Source of the DNA: Rhizobium esperanzae
Lineage (GTDB): Bacteria; Pseudomonadota; Alphaproteobacteria; Rhizobiales; Rhizobiaceae
Direction: 5' to 3'
Assembly: GCF_014197615.1 (NCBI RefSeq)
Contig: NZ_JACIFY010000001.1
Span: forward strand, 429,809-493,808
DNA: 64,000 nucleotides
Shown piece after piece: positions 1 to 8,090 of the stretch. The position numbers and the translations under genes were made by a program. Under the pieces are notes generated by a model. The model searched no databases, was not told where the DNA came from, and worked only from the letters and a program-made list of their open reading frames with translations. How positions within the stretch are numbered: the first letter of the stretch is position 1; each line of letters starts with the position of its first letter.

Positions 1-1
1 C

Positions 2-1096
2 TTCGCCAATGTCGAGCGCCGCTCCGGCGATCTCTCCAACCGCATTCGCGGCGGTCTGACGGCCTCGCTGTCGGAAGTCGAGCGCATGGTCGGCGAAGCC
101 AGCCGTGCCTCCGACGGCGCTGCCCAGCACATGCGCGAAGCGCTGCGCGAGGCGATCGACGATGCCGTCGGCCGCTTCTCCGGCGCCACCGATGATATCC
201 GCCGTTCCGCCGCCGACATCCGCAACGAACTCGACGCCACCCGCGCCGAATTGAAGCGCGGCGCCTTCGATCTTCCGGAAGAAGCCAAGGAAAGCGCCTC
301 GGCCATGCGCCGGGCCGTTGCCGAGCAGATCAAGGCGCTGCAGGATATCTCGCAGCTCGTCGGCCGCTCCAGCCAGCAGCTTGAGATCTCCGAACCCGTC
401 GCCCGCACCCTCGCCCAGGCACAGCCTGCCCCGCGTCCGGCGCAACCTGTTGTAACCCAGCAGGCCGCAGTTCAGCCGCAGCAGCCGTCAGCGCCCCCAT
501 CGATCGAAGCGACGGGCCTGCGCGGAACGATCGCGCCGGCAGTACCGGTTGCCGCTCCTCAGCGCGCCGCCCCGCAGCCTGCGCCCACTCGCCAGGAGCC
601 GGCTCGCCCGGAAAGCGGCGGCTGGATCAGCGATCTCCTGCGCGGCGCATCGCGTGAGGAGACCGCAGACGAGGCGCCTGCCCGTGCCCCGGCCCGGCCG
701 GCGGAAGCCGCCGCACCGGCCGCGCGCAGCAATGACAGCCGCAATCCGCGCCACGTGGTCGAATCGCTGAACTCGCTCTCTGTCGATATCGCCCGTGCCA
801 TCGATCACGACGCCTCGGTCGATCTCTGGCGCCGTTACCAGCGCGGCGAGCGCGACGTCTTCACCCGTCGCCTCTACACGCTGAAGGGCCAGCAGACCTT
901 CGATGAGATCAAGCGCAAATACGACCGCGAACCAGAGTTCCGCACCGCCGTCGACCGCTATATCGGTGATTTCGAAAAGCTGCTCGCCGACGTCGCCCGC
1001 ACCGATCCGAACCAGACCGTCTCGCAGTCCTACCTCACCTCGGATACGGGCAAGGTCTACACCATGCTCGCCCATGCAGCAGGCAGGCTCAGCTGA
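2..1096 (+). CDS. C-terminal part of a large coiled-coil protein (possible GPR/RgsE-type polar growth protein), 5' truncated
   Basis: The reading frame is open from the first bases of the window, so the gene begins upstream. The visible 364 residues start with Ala/Arg/Glu/Asp-rich helical repeats of the apolipoprotein/kinesin-like type. A Pro/Ala/Gln-rich linker follows (about residues 135-255), then a compact conserved-looking tail containing LWRRYQRGERDVF and GQQTFDEIKRKYDREPEF. Giant proteins of this composition occur in Rhizobiales, and the growth-pole-ring protein GPR of Agrobacterium (RgsE in Sinorhizobium) is built this way. Equating this tail with that family is my inference from domain style. 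There is no catalytic motif. The frame and its stop are certain; the name is not. Confidence 0.8.
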   Translation, partial: FANVERRSGDLSNRIRGGLTASLSEVERMVGEASRASDGAAQHMREALREAIDDAVGRFSGATDDIRRSAADIRNELDATRAELKRGAFDLPEEAKESASAMRRAVAEQIKALQDISQLVGRSSQQLEISEPVARTLAQAQPAPRPAQPVVTQQAAVQPQQPSAPPSIEATGLRGTIAPAVPVAAPQRAAPQPAPTRQEPARPESGGWISDLLRGASREETADEAPARAPARPAEAAAPAARSNDSRNPRHVVESLNSLSVDIARAIDHDASVDLWRRYQRGERDVFTRRLYTLKGQQTFDEIKRKYDREPEFRTAVDRYIGDFEKLLADVARTDPNQTVSQSYLTSDTGKVYTMLAHAAGRLS

Positions 1097-1216
1097 GCCT
1101 GTTTGTAACCATCGATCGCATCTGAGCGAATGGAACAGGAAGCCGCCGCGCGCATGTCGGGCGGCTTTCGTTCGTCAAGGACGCGACAGATAACGCCCAA
1201 TCGTGAGATATTCGAA

Positions 1217-1777
1217 ATGACCAAGGCCCTGCTCATCATCGATGTACAGAATGCAATTCTCTCCGGAAAGGCCACGCCGGAGCGCCGGCCGCAGGTCGAT
1301 ACCGCGCTCGATGAGACCATCGCTCGGCTCGCATCGCTCCAGGAAAGGGCACGACAGTCGGGCGCGCCGGTCCTGCTGGTACAACATGACGGCGACAGCG
1401 GCCATCGATTGGCCGTCGGCACCGAAGGATGGGCGCTGCGCGAGGAGATCGCGCCGAAACAAGGCGAGGTCGTCATCCGCAAGAAAAGTGCCGACTCCTT
1501 CTTCGAGACCGATCTGACCGAACGCTTGAACGAGCGGTCGGTCACCCACCTCGTCATCGGCGGCTGCATGTCACAATTCTGCGTCGACACGACGGTCAGG
1601 CGCGCCGTTTCCCTCGGATACCAAGTGACACTGATTGCCGATGGTCACACCACCGGCGACACGGCGACCCTCACCTTCTCAGAGATCGTCGCCCACCATA
1701 ATGAAACGCTCGACGGTTTCGATGCGGGCAAGGCGACGGTAGAAATCCGCTCTGCCGCCGGTATTGCTTTTTCATAG
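1217..1777 (+). CDS. isochorismatase-family cysteine hydrolase
   Basis: A 186-residue cytoplasmic alpha/beta hydrolase of the isochorismatase/nicotinamidase superfamily. The family triad is visible: Asp9 in LLIIDVQ, a Lys in VIRKKSADSFF (about residue 89-90) and Cys122 in GCMSQFCVDTT. ATG at 1217 is chosen because it lies directly before the conserved first strand TKALLIIDVQ; the frame is open further upstream, but that extension has no family similarity. The substrate cannot be read from sequence: members act on isochorismate, nicotinamide, N-carbamoyl compounds and others. The gene stands alone on the plus strand and converges on the GlyRS-like gene. Confidence 0.88.
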   Translation: MTKALLIIDVQNAILSGKATPERRPQVDTALDETIARLASLQERARQSGAPVLLVQHDGDSGHRLAVGTEGWALREEIAPKQGEVVIRKKSADSFFETDLTERLNERSVTHLVIGGCMSQFCVDTTVRRAVSLGYQVTLIADGHTTGDTATLTFSEIVAHHNETLDGFDAGKATVEIRSAAGIAFS

Positions 1778-1790
1778 ATTTAGGGCCGCC

Positions 1791-1809
1791 GGGACCGCCA
1801 GGCGGTCCC
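1791..1809. terminator. palindromic hairpin between convergent genes
   Basis: GGGACCGCC and GGCGGTCCC flank a single A, forming a near-perfect 19-base palindrome 14 bases after the isochorismatase-family stop and 14 before the GlyRS-like stop. There is no strong T run, so it is a candidate bidirectional terminator rather than a certain one. Confidence 0.45.
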
Positions 1810-1822
1810 GATCGTCCGTCTT

Positions 1823-2701
1823 TCACCGATCGGCTGCTATGCTCCAATTGTAAACGCAACGATCGAGGCCGATGGCAATTTCCAGCACCAGGACGTCGTG
1901 TTCGATGTCGGGGCCTTTCTTGGGCTGCGACCGGTAGCGCTGCGGAAAGTCCGTACGCCGCGAGATCGAGCAAACCTCCATCCATTTGTCGCCATTGTCG
2001 ACCTCGATATCCGTCGTCACCTCGGAATAGGCCGGCAGCCGATCGGAGGGCACGATGCGCGTCGGCAGATGGATCAGCGAGGCGATCATGCGGCGGACAG
2101 GTTCCAGGCAGGCAGCGTGATAATCGTTGCCGCTGCCGGCCGTGAAGGCGCATTGGAATTCGAGCTGCCAGAATTCCTTCAGCCGCATATGTTTCATCGG
2201 CTGCTCCTGCTCGCGGCGATAGGACCGGCCCGCCTGCCAGACGCAGAGCGGCAGCCGCGTCCTCGAGTGATTTCCGAGAATGTGCTGCATATAGGCATAG
2301 GTGGACGGCGTGGTCTCCGGTCTGAGCACCAGCGCGGTATCGCCGGCGGAAAGCTGTTCCTGGACCCAGATATCGGCATTCGAATAGGCGCTCGAAACCA
2401 GCGCCCGCGGCATCAGCGCCGGCGCCTCGACTCTCCTGACATCCCAGGCAGGATTGACGGATCTGAGAAAACTGCGGACCTCTTGCGCGAAGAAGCCGAT
2501 CATGTGATCGCGCAGATGAATCTCGCGCTCCTCCCAATGGACGAGCGAATTGACATGATAAAGATTGAGCACGGTGCCGGTCTCCTTGGCAGCCTTGATT
2601 GACGTGGTGAGGGGCTTTACGTCCGGCAATGCGCCCGGACGCCCGCAGCGCCCGACGTCACAGCAGGACGCGAAGACCTCGTCCGCCAAAAGCGCGCGCA
2701 A
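1823..2701 (-). CDS. class II aminoacyl-tRNA synthetase-like protein (GlyRS-type catalytic core, no anticodon domain)
   Basis: About 292 residues carrying class II synthetase motifs: a motif-1-like stretch (HMIGFFAQEVRSFL, then WDVRRVEAPALMPR), LRPETTPSTYAYM resembling the archaeal/eukaryotic-type GlyRS signature LRPETAQG, a motif-2-like RSYRREQEQPMKHMRLKEF, and a motif-3-like IGLDR near the C-terminus. The chain ends right after motif 3, so the anticodon-binding domain of a real GlyRS (normally well over 400 residues) is absent. Such paralogues often acylate something other than tRNA or have lost activity. The start is uncertain: no ATG precedes the core, TTG at 2701 is the first start codon after the upstream stop, and a GTG lies near 2575. 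The function is unknown. Confidence 0.75.
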   Translation of the reverse strand: MRALLADEVFASCCDVGRCGRPGALPDVKPLTTSIKAAKETGTVLNLYHVNSLVHWEEREIHLRDHMIGFFAQEVRSFLRSVNPAWDVRRVEAPALMPRALVSSAYSNADIWVQEQLSAGDTALVLRPETTPSTYAYMQHILGNHSRTRLPLCVWQAGRSYRREQEQPMKHMRLKEFWQLEFQCAFTAGSGNDYHAACLEPVRRMIASLIHLPTRIVPSDRLPAYSEVTTDIEVDNGDKWMEVCSISRRTDFPQRYRSQPKKGPDIEHDVLVLEIAIGLDRCVYNWSIAADR

Positions 2702-2941
2702 TCGCGACCTGCAGGCAGGTGCGGTGACGATGGGAGAAAGGCGCGCTCTTTATGCTCATGATGGATTTTTATGTGCGATGCGCGCCATTGTCAAAACCGA
2801 AGACCGCGAGGCAAAAGCAATCAGCTGTGGACAGAGCGTTTTTATTTCCCTCCGTCCTTCTTTTCGTCACAAACTTTCCCGATCGGCTTGCGTTTAGCCA
2901 ACGGCTCCCCTCGGCCGTCCAACAACAGAGACCGTAGCCCG

Positions 2942-3817
2942 ATGACCAATATGACCTCCCGGCTCCTTGCCACCGCGCTCTCCTGCGCCATGCTGATGGG
3001 CGCATTCACGGCCGCTCATGCCGGCCAGGCAAGTTTCGTCATCGATGCGCAATCCGGTCAGGTTCTCGAAGCATCCAATCAGGACGAGCTGAACTATCCG
3101 GCGTCGCTGACCAAGATGATGACGCTCTACCTCGCCTTCGAGGCTCTGCACGAGGGACGCCTCAAATGGGACCAGAAGCTCACCATGTCGGAAAATGCCG
3201 AGAGCAAGGAGCCGTTCAAGCTCGCCATCGGCGCCGGTCGCCAGGTGACGTTGCGTGAAGCAGTCGAAAGCATCGTCGTCCTGTCCGCCAACGACTCTGC
3301 CGTCGCGATCGCCGAACAGCTCGGCGGCTCAGAACAGGCTTTCGCCAAGACGATGACCGACAAGGCGCGCCAGCTCGGCATGAGGAATACGGTCTTCAAG
3401 AATCCCTCGGGCCTCCCCGACCCGGAACAGGTCACCTCGGCGCGCGATATGGCAACCCTCGGCGTTTCGCTGATGCGGGACTTTCCCGAGGAGTTCAAGC
3501 TCTTCTCCATGCGCGGCTTTCAGTTCCGCGGCATGAAGCTGCGCGGCCACAACAATCTCATGTACCGCTATAACGGCGTCGACGGCATCAAGACCGGCTA
3601 TACCGATGCATCCGGCTACAATGTCGTGACCTCGGCACTGAAGGATGGCCGCCGCGTCGTCGGCGTCGTCATGGGCGAAAAAACCGCCAGCCTGCGCGAC
3701 GACAAGATGGCAGGCCTGCTGGACAGCACGCTGCCGTCGTCATCGACCGCCACGGCATCCACCACACCGGGCAAACAACCCGGAGCCACGATGACGGACG
3801 CGCAGCCGACGAAGTAG
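2942..3817 (+). CDS. D-alanyl-D-alanine carboxypeptidase (low-molecular-weight PBP, peptidase S11)
   Basis: This 291-residue periplasmic serine DD-peptidase trims the terminal D-Ala of peptidoglycan pentapeptides. The three penicillin-binding motifs are present: SLTK with the nucleophile Ser55, SAN (115-117) and KTG (217-219). The N-terminus is a signal peptide (MTNMTSRLLATALSCAML...) probably cleaved after AHA. ATG at 2942 is chosen because it begins the signal peptide; the frame is open upstream but non-signal-like. It lacks the long C-terminal domain of E. coli DacA and ends in a Ser/Thr/Pro-rich tail, as in many rhizobial S11 enzymes. It converges on the GGDEF gene with only 12 bases between stops. 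Confidence 0.93.
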   Translation: MTNMTSRLLATALSCAMLMGAFTAAHAGQASFVIDAQSGQVLEASNQDELNYPASLTKMMTLYLAFEALHEGRLKWDQKLTMSENAESKEPFKLAIGAGRQVTLREAVESIVVLSANDSAVAIAEQLGGSEQAFAKTMTDKARQLGMRNTVFKNPSGLPDPEQVTSARDMATLGVSLMRDFPEEFKLFSMRGFQFRGMKLRGHNNLMYRYNGVDGIKTGYTDASGYNVVTSALKDGRRVVGVVMGEKTASLRDDKMAGLLDSTLPSSSTATASTTPGKQPGATMTDAQPTK

Positions 3818-3829
3818 ACTGCGTCACGG

Positions 3830-5083
3830 CTATCTGAAAGCCACTTCCAGATGCTGCCGGTCTTGCGCAATCACCCTGCAATTCGTTTCGAACCCTTCGC
3901 CTTTGATGGCCAGGATGAATTCCGAAGGAATGCCTGTCGTATTGGAGACTGAGATGCCCGCACTCTCCGAGCCGATGGACTTGACGGTGCAGTCGATTGT
4001 CGAGCGTCGCTCGTTGAACAGGATCGAACCCGCTTTCAGAACCCGCCGCCGACCGCCGATGGCATGATCGGCATGAATCGAACTCCATGATACGCAGCGA
4101 TTCCGGCCGCCATGTTTGGCCTGATACATCGCAGCATCCGCCTGAGCCAGCAGGGTCTCGATCTCCTTGCTGACGATCGACAGCGTCGAGCTTCCCAAGC
4201 TCGCCGTGACATGCAGGACGCCATGTTCGCCACGGATCGGCTGCGAGGCGATGGCGGCCCTGAGTTTTTCGGCGACGGCGGCAGCCCCTTCCCGGTCGAC
4301 ATGCGGCAGGACGACGGCGAATTCCTCGCCTCCGATCCGGCCGAACAGATCGCCGACGCGAAGGGTCGTCTTGCAGATCGCCGCCACTGCCTTCAGAACA
4401 TCGTCTCCCGCAGCGTGTCCATGCGTATCGTTCACCCGTTTGAAATGGTCGATATCGAAGACGATGCAGGACAGGTCATGCTGGTGCCGCAGAGCGAGCG
4501 AAATCAGTTGATCTGCTTCCTGCTTGAAGGCGCGCCGCGTCATCGCCTCGGTCAGGCTGTCGGTGGCGGCCGACTGCATCAGCTCGATGCGGTCCATCGC
4601 CGCTCCCGCCAACTCCTCGAGAATGGCGAGGTCTCGGCTGCCGAACGACCTTGGCCGGCGGTCGATCGCACATACCGTTCCGATCATGTGCCCGGCTTTC
4701 GTTCTAAGCGGCACGCCGGCATAGAAACGGATATGATCCTCGCCCGTCACCGCGGAATGTTTTGAAAAGCGCGCATCCTTGGTGGCATCCTGCACGATGA
4801 CAGGCTCGTCGCAGTCCACCACGCAGCGGCAGAACGTGTCTTCGAGCGACACCTCGTCTGCCGACAGGCCGGAGCAGGCCTTGTACCATTGCCGATGCCC
4901 ATCGATCAGCGATACGATGCCGATGTCGATGGAAAATATCTGCTTTATCAGGCGGACGATCCGCTCGAAGCCTTCGTCCCTCGGCGTGTCGAGAATGTCG
5001 AGCTGCTGCAGCGCCGCCAGGCGAGCATTATCGCGTTGAATCGCTTCCGATGACGATTTTCCGAATACGCGTGCGACCACCAT
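3830..5083 (-). CDS. GAF-GGDEF-PilZ protein (diguanylate cyclase with c-di-GMP-binding-like tail)
   Basis: A 417-residue cytoplasmic signalling protein. Residues about 25-165 form a GAF domain, about 175-330 a GGDEF domain with active-site GGEEF (251-255), and about 340-417 resemble rhizobial PilZ domains (RRRVLKAGSILFNERRSTIDCTV). A canonical inhibitory I-site RxxD (RVGD, 242-245) lies exactly five residues before GGEEF, so product inhibition is expected. ATG at 5083 is chosen because AGGAGG sits 9 bases upstream, while the longer frame has no family similarity. It probably makes c-di-GMP in response to a ligand or redox signal at the GAF domain. The PilZ assignment is by eye: its RxxxR-like start is present but the D/NxSxxG motif is degenerate. 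Confidence 0.88.
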   Translation of the reverse strand: MVVARVFGKSSSEAIQRDNARLAALQQLDILDTPRDEGFERIVRLIKQIFSIDIGIVSLIDGHRQWYKACSGLSADEVSLEDTFCRCVVDCDEPVIVQDATKDARFSKHSAVTGEDHIRFYAGVPLRTKAGHMIGTVCAIDRRPRSFGSRDLAILEELAGAAMDRIELMQSAATDSLTEAMTRRAFKQEADQLISLALRHQHDLSCIVFDIDHFKRVNDTHGHAAGDDVLKAVAAICKTTLRVGDLFGRIGGEEFAVVLPHVDREGAAAVAEKLRAAIASQPIRGEHGVLHVTASLGSSTLSIVSKEIETLLAQADAAMYQAKHGGRNRCVSWSSIHADHAIGGRRRVLKAGSILFNERRSTIDCTVKSIGSESAGISVSNTTGIPSEFILAIKGEGFETNCRVIAQDRQHLEVAFR

Positions 5084-5230
5084 GCAGCATGCCTCCTGAC
5101 AGTGACAACATGATGCGTTCCATAAATTCGTGAAGAAATTGAATACGATGACAGCCCCAACGTCATGGGGCCAAATATTTTTCGAAATCAGCAACCCTTG
5201 ATGTCGACGCAGCGACTGCCAAGCGCCATC

Positions 5231-5842
5231 TCAGATTGAGCGCAGCGTCCAGCTGACGATCTCGGAGGCGACAGTGGAGAAGGCGCGGTCGAGGCTCTTG
5301 ACGAATCCGTCATTATCGCCGCCCGCCGGCGCCGTGGCGCGAAACACCTTCTGCGCGCGCACCGAGCCGTTGCGGTCGTTGAGGATCTTGGCGGAGATTT
5401 CGACCACCGCCTGGTTGCCGCTCGAAGCATCGATCTCGAAGGAGCGGATATCGGTGACGACCTGATAATCGATCGCCAGCCCCTGCCCCGGCATGCCGAC
5501 GCCGCCAAGCTTACCGGAGTTTTCGAAGGCTTCCACCAGCTTCGACTGCACCATGCGGGGCAGCTTGTCGCCCCACTGCGCCCGCGAGAGATACTGGATT
5601 TCCGAAGACGAAACGCGAATGACGATCTGCTCGCTGTCCAGCGCCCGGAGTGCCGTCGGCCCGGCGATCAGGATCTGGCGGGATTTGGCGGCAGGCCCCT
5701 CGCCGTCGACCGCCGCGGAGAGATCATAGGTATCGTTCTTGGCTGACGTGCCGCAGCCTGACAGGATCAACGCAGTCAGCGGCAGCGCGACCACCGTTCC
5801 CTTGATCCACGAACGGCGCGACAACAAATGCGATGCGACCAT
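5231..5842 (-). CDS. ABC-type transport auxiliary lipoprotein (Mla/Pqi-associated)
   Basis: A 203-residue lipoprotein: arginine-containing n-region, hydrophobic stretch and lipobox LSGC with lipidated Cys30. The rest resembles the ABC_trans_aux (DUF330/PqiC) family, outer-membrane or periplasmic partners of MCE transporters (VVTDIRSFEID, VSAKI-type strands and a C-terminal helix). ATG at 5842 is preceded by a purine-rich GGAAGGCAGGG. It is the last gene of the operon, 22 bases after mlaD, so it most likely works with the upstream MlaE/F/D proteins in phospholipid transport between the membranes. Confidence 0.85.
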   Translation of the reverse strand: MVASHLLSRRSWIKGTVVALPLTALILSGCGTSAKNDTYDLSAAVDGEGPAAKSRQILIAGPTALRALDSEQIVIRVSSSEIQYLSRAQWGDKLPRMVQSKLVEAFENSGKLGGVGMPGQGLAIDYQVVTDIRSFEIDASSGNQAVVEISAKILNDRNGSVRAQKVFRATAPAGGDNDGFVKSLDRAFSTVASEIVSWTLRSI

Positions 5843-5864
5843 ATGCGCTACCCTGCCTTCCCAG

Positions 5865-7235
5865 TTAACGCCGCGTCCGGCCGTCATATTGCTTGACCGT
5901 GTCCCCGCCGAAGATCAGGCGTTGCGGATTGCGGTCGAAGTTGGTGATCGTATCGTTCAGATTGTTCACGGTGCCGCGCATGTCGTTGACCAGTGTCTGC
6001 ACGTCGCGCAAGCCGCCGCTCGAGAATTTCTGCAGATTATCGGCAATCGGCCCGATGCGCGCATTCAGATTGTCGGCGACTTTCTTGAAGGATTCCAGCG
6101 TATCGCGCGCCTCGGTAAACAGCGATTGCGTGTTGTCGGTTCCGAGCAGCGCATCGACCTTGATGAGAATGCCGTCGATGCGGGTCGAGGCCGAATTCAG
6201 CTTGTTGGTCAGCTGCGAAACGTCCTGGATCGTCTGGTCGATATCTTTCTTGCGGGCCGAAACCGTATCGGCGACATCGCGGATCGAGGCGACGGCGGTG
6301 CGCGCATCCTTGGTTGCCTGCGCGATGTCGTCGACGGAACCCTTCACTTTGGCGGGGTCGATCTGAGCAACCAGCGTGTCGACGCGATCGAGCGTCGCCT
6401 GCGCCTGCTTGCCGAAATCATTGAAGGTGGTGGCCGTCTGGTCGAACTTCTGGATCGCCCCCTTCAGGTCGCCCGAGGCATCGGCGACATTGGCGGTGAT
6501 CTTCTCGGCGTTGGAAACGATATTGTCGATCTTCTGAGCGTCAACGGCCTTGACCAGCGATTCGACGGCCTGAAGCGTCGAATCGACACGGCCGGAGACC
6601 GCCTTCACCGTATTGGAGAGCTCACCGACGCTTTGCAGGAAGGCGTCGATATTGTCGGAATTCTTGGCCAGCGCATCCGAGAAGGTCTCGGCATTCTTGA
6701 ACGTCTGGGTCAGCGGAGCGCGCGAATCCTGGATGAAGCCCTGGAGTTCGCCGACCGCGTCGTTGGCGCGATCGAGGATTTTGTCGGCGGTCGCCAGAAG
6801 GTTGGTGACGCTCGATTGGTCGGCGACGATGACGGCGCGTTTGCCGTTGTCGATCGCATGCTGAAGGATACTTTCCTCGCCCTTGCGGCCACCCGACAGT
6901 TCGATATAGGCAGCCCCGGTCAGACCCTGGATTTCAAGAGCGGCCTTGGTGGAGGGGTAGATCGGCGCATCGGTGCGCACCTGTGTGAAGGCCAGCGAAT
7001 ATTGCGGATCGTCGGCATCGATCGACAACGTCTGCACCGAGCCGATCTGGATGCCGTTGAAGCGCACCGGCGAACCGACGCTGAGGCCGTTGGCGGAACC
7101 CGGAATACGCACGATCAGTTCGGTCATCGGGCCGCCGCGGCCATATTCGGCCATCCAGTAGACGAAGCCGAAGGCCGCCGCGATCACCAGCACCGTGAAA
7201 AAACCGACAATCGTGTAATTGGCTTTGGTTTCCAT
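5865..7235 (-). CDS. mlaD: MCE-family substrate-binding protein of Mla-type lipid transporter
   Basis: This 456-residue protein is anchored by one N-terminal membrane helix (about residues 8-28). An MCE domain follows (about 38-120: VRFNGIQIGSVQTLSI and LTGAAYIELSGG), then a long alpha-helical, probably coiled-coil region to the end. MlaD-type proteins form hexameric rings that bind phospholipid; the helical tail is longer than in E. coli MlaD and resembles the tube-forming tails of PqiB/LetB relatives. It starts 8 bases after the ATPase gene and precedes the lipoprotein gene, so it belongs to the same operon. Confidence 0.92.
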   Translation of the reverse strand: METKANYTIVGFFTVLVIAAAFGFVYWMAEYGRGGPMTELIVRIPGSANGLSVGSPVRFNGIQIGSVQTLSIDADDPQYSLAFTQVRTDAPIYPSTKAALEIQGLTGAAYIELSGGRKGEESILQHAIDNGKRAVIVADQSSVTNLLATADKILDRANDAVGELQGFIQDSRAPLTQTFKNAETFSDALAKNSDNIDAFLQSVGELSNTVKAVSGRVDSTLQAVESLVKAVDAQKIDNIVSNAEKITANVADASGDLKGAIQKFDQTATTFNDFGKQAQATLDRVDTLVAQIDPAKVKGSVDDIAQATKDARTAVASIRDVADTVSARKKDIDQTIQDVSQLTNKLNSASTRIDGILIKVDALLGTDNTQSLFTEARDTLESFKKVADNLNARIGPIADNLQKFSSGGLRDVQTLVNDMRGTVNNLNDTITNFDRNPQRLIFGGDTVKQYDGRTRR

Positions 7236-7243
7236 TTATCCGG

Positions 7244-8089
7244 TCACTTCCCGCTCACGCCGTGCCGCGCGCCATCATCCTGCGGCACGATCGAGCGCGC
7301 CCGCTTACCCTTGAAATAGGCCTGCACCCAGGGATCGTCATAGGCCAGCATGTCGTCGATCGTGCCTTCCACCATTACCCGTTTCTTTCCGAGCACGGCA
7401 ATACGGTCGCAGACCGAAAACAGGCTGTCGAGGTCATGCGTCACCATATACACGGTCAGTCCGAGACTATCGCGCAGGTTGGCGATCAGCTCGTCGAATT
7501 CGGCCGCACCGATCGGGTCGAGACCCGACGTCGGTTCGTCCAGGAAGACGAGTTCGGGATCGAGCGCCAGCGCCCGGGCAAGAGCGGCGCGCTTGATCAT
7601 GCCGCCGGACAGCTCGGACGGGTATTTGTCGGCGGCATCGGCGGCCAGACCCACCATGCGGATCTTCAGATGCGCCAGCTCGTCCATCAGCGAGCGCGGC
7701 AGGTCGAGATATTCGCGCATCGGCACCTGGATGTTTTCCTTGACCGTCAGCGATGAAAACAGCGCCCCCTGCTGGAACAGCACGCCCAGCCGCATGTCGA
7801 GGGCGTTGCGCTGCGGCTCATCGAGTTCGTCGAAATCCTGGCCGAGAATCTTGATCGTGCCCGAGCGGCGCGGCAGGAGCCTCAGCACCGTGCGCATCAG
7901 CACCGATTTGCCGGTGCCCGACGCGCCGACGAAACCGAGGATTTCGCCGCGGTAGATGTTCAGATTGAGATTGTCGAGCACGACCTTCGAGCCGAAGGCG
8001 ACGGTGACGTCGCGCGCCGAAAGCACGATGTCCCTGCCCTCGCCGTCTTTCTCGATTTCGTTCGATTGATCGTCCACGCGGTCCGCCAT
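7244..8089 (-). CDS. mlaF: ABC transporter ATP-binding protein, Mla type
   Basis: A 281-residue ABC ATPase with Walker A GASGTGKS (55-62), signature LSGGMIKRAALARA, Walker B LVFLDEPTSGLDP and the H-loop region VTHDLDS. It powers the MlaE permease for lipid transport across the inner membrane. ATG at 8089 is chosen because the stop of the permease gene lies immediately before it (one base between), giving tight translational coupling. The LSGGMIKRAALARA variant of the signature is typical of the Mla/Ttg2A group and separates it from sugar or amino-acid transporters. Confidence 0.95.
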   Translation of the reverse strand: MADRVDDQSNEIEKDGEGRDIVLSARDVTVAFGSKVVLDNLNLNIYRGEILGFVGASGTGKSVLMRTVLRLLPRRSGTIKILGQDFDELDEPQRNALDMRLGVLFQQGALFSSLTVKENIQVPMREYLDLPRSLMDELAHLKIRMVGLAADAADKYPSELSGGMIKRAALARALALDPELVFLDEPTSGLDPIGAAEFDELIANLRDSLGLTVYMVTHDLDSLFSVCDRIAVLGKKRVMVEGTIDDMLAYDDPWVQAYFKGKRARSIVPQDDGARHGVSGK

Positions 8090-8090
8090 G

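Noticed and set aside
488..1075. Antisense frame within the coiled-coil gene
   Set aside because: It is a codon-bias shadow without a ribosome-binding site or domain.
5739..7319. Open frame of 526 codons antisense to mlaD
   Set aside because: It mirrors the MCE coding sequence; its Arg/Asp/His-rich composition is typical of antisense shadows in GC-rich DNA.
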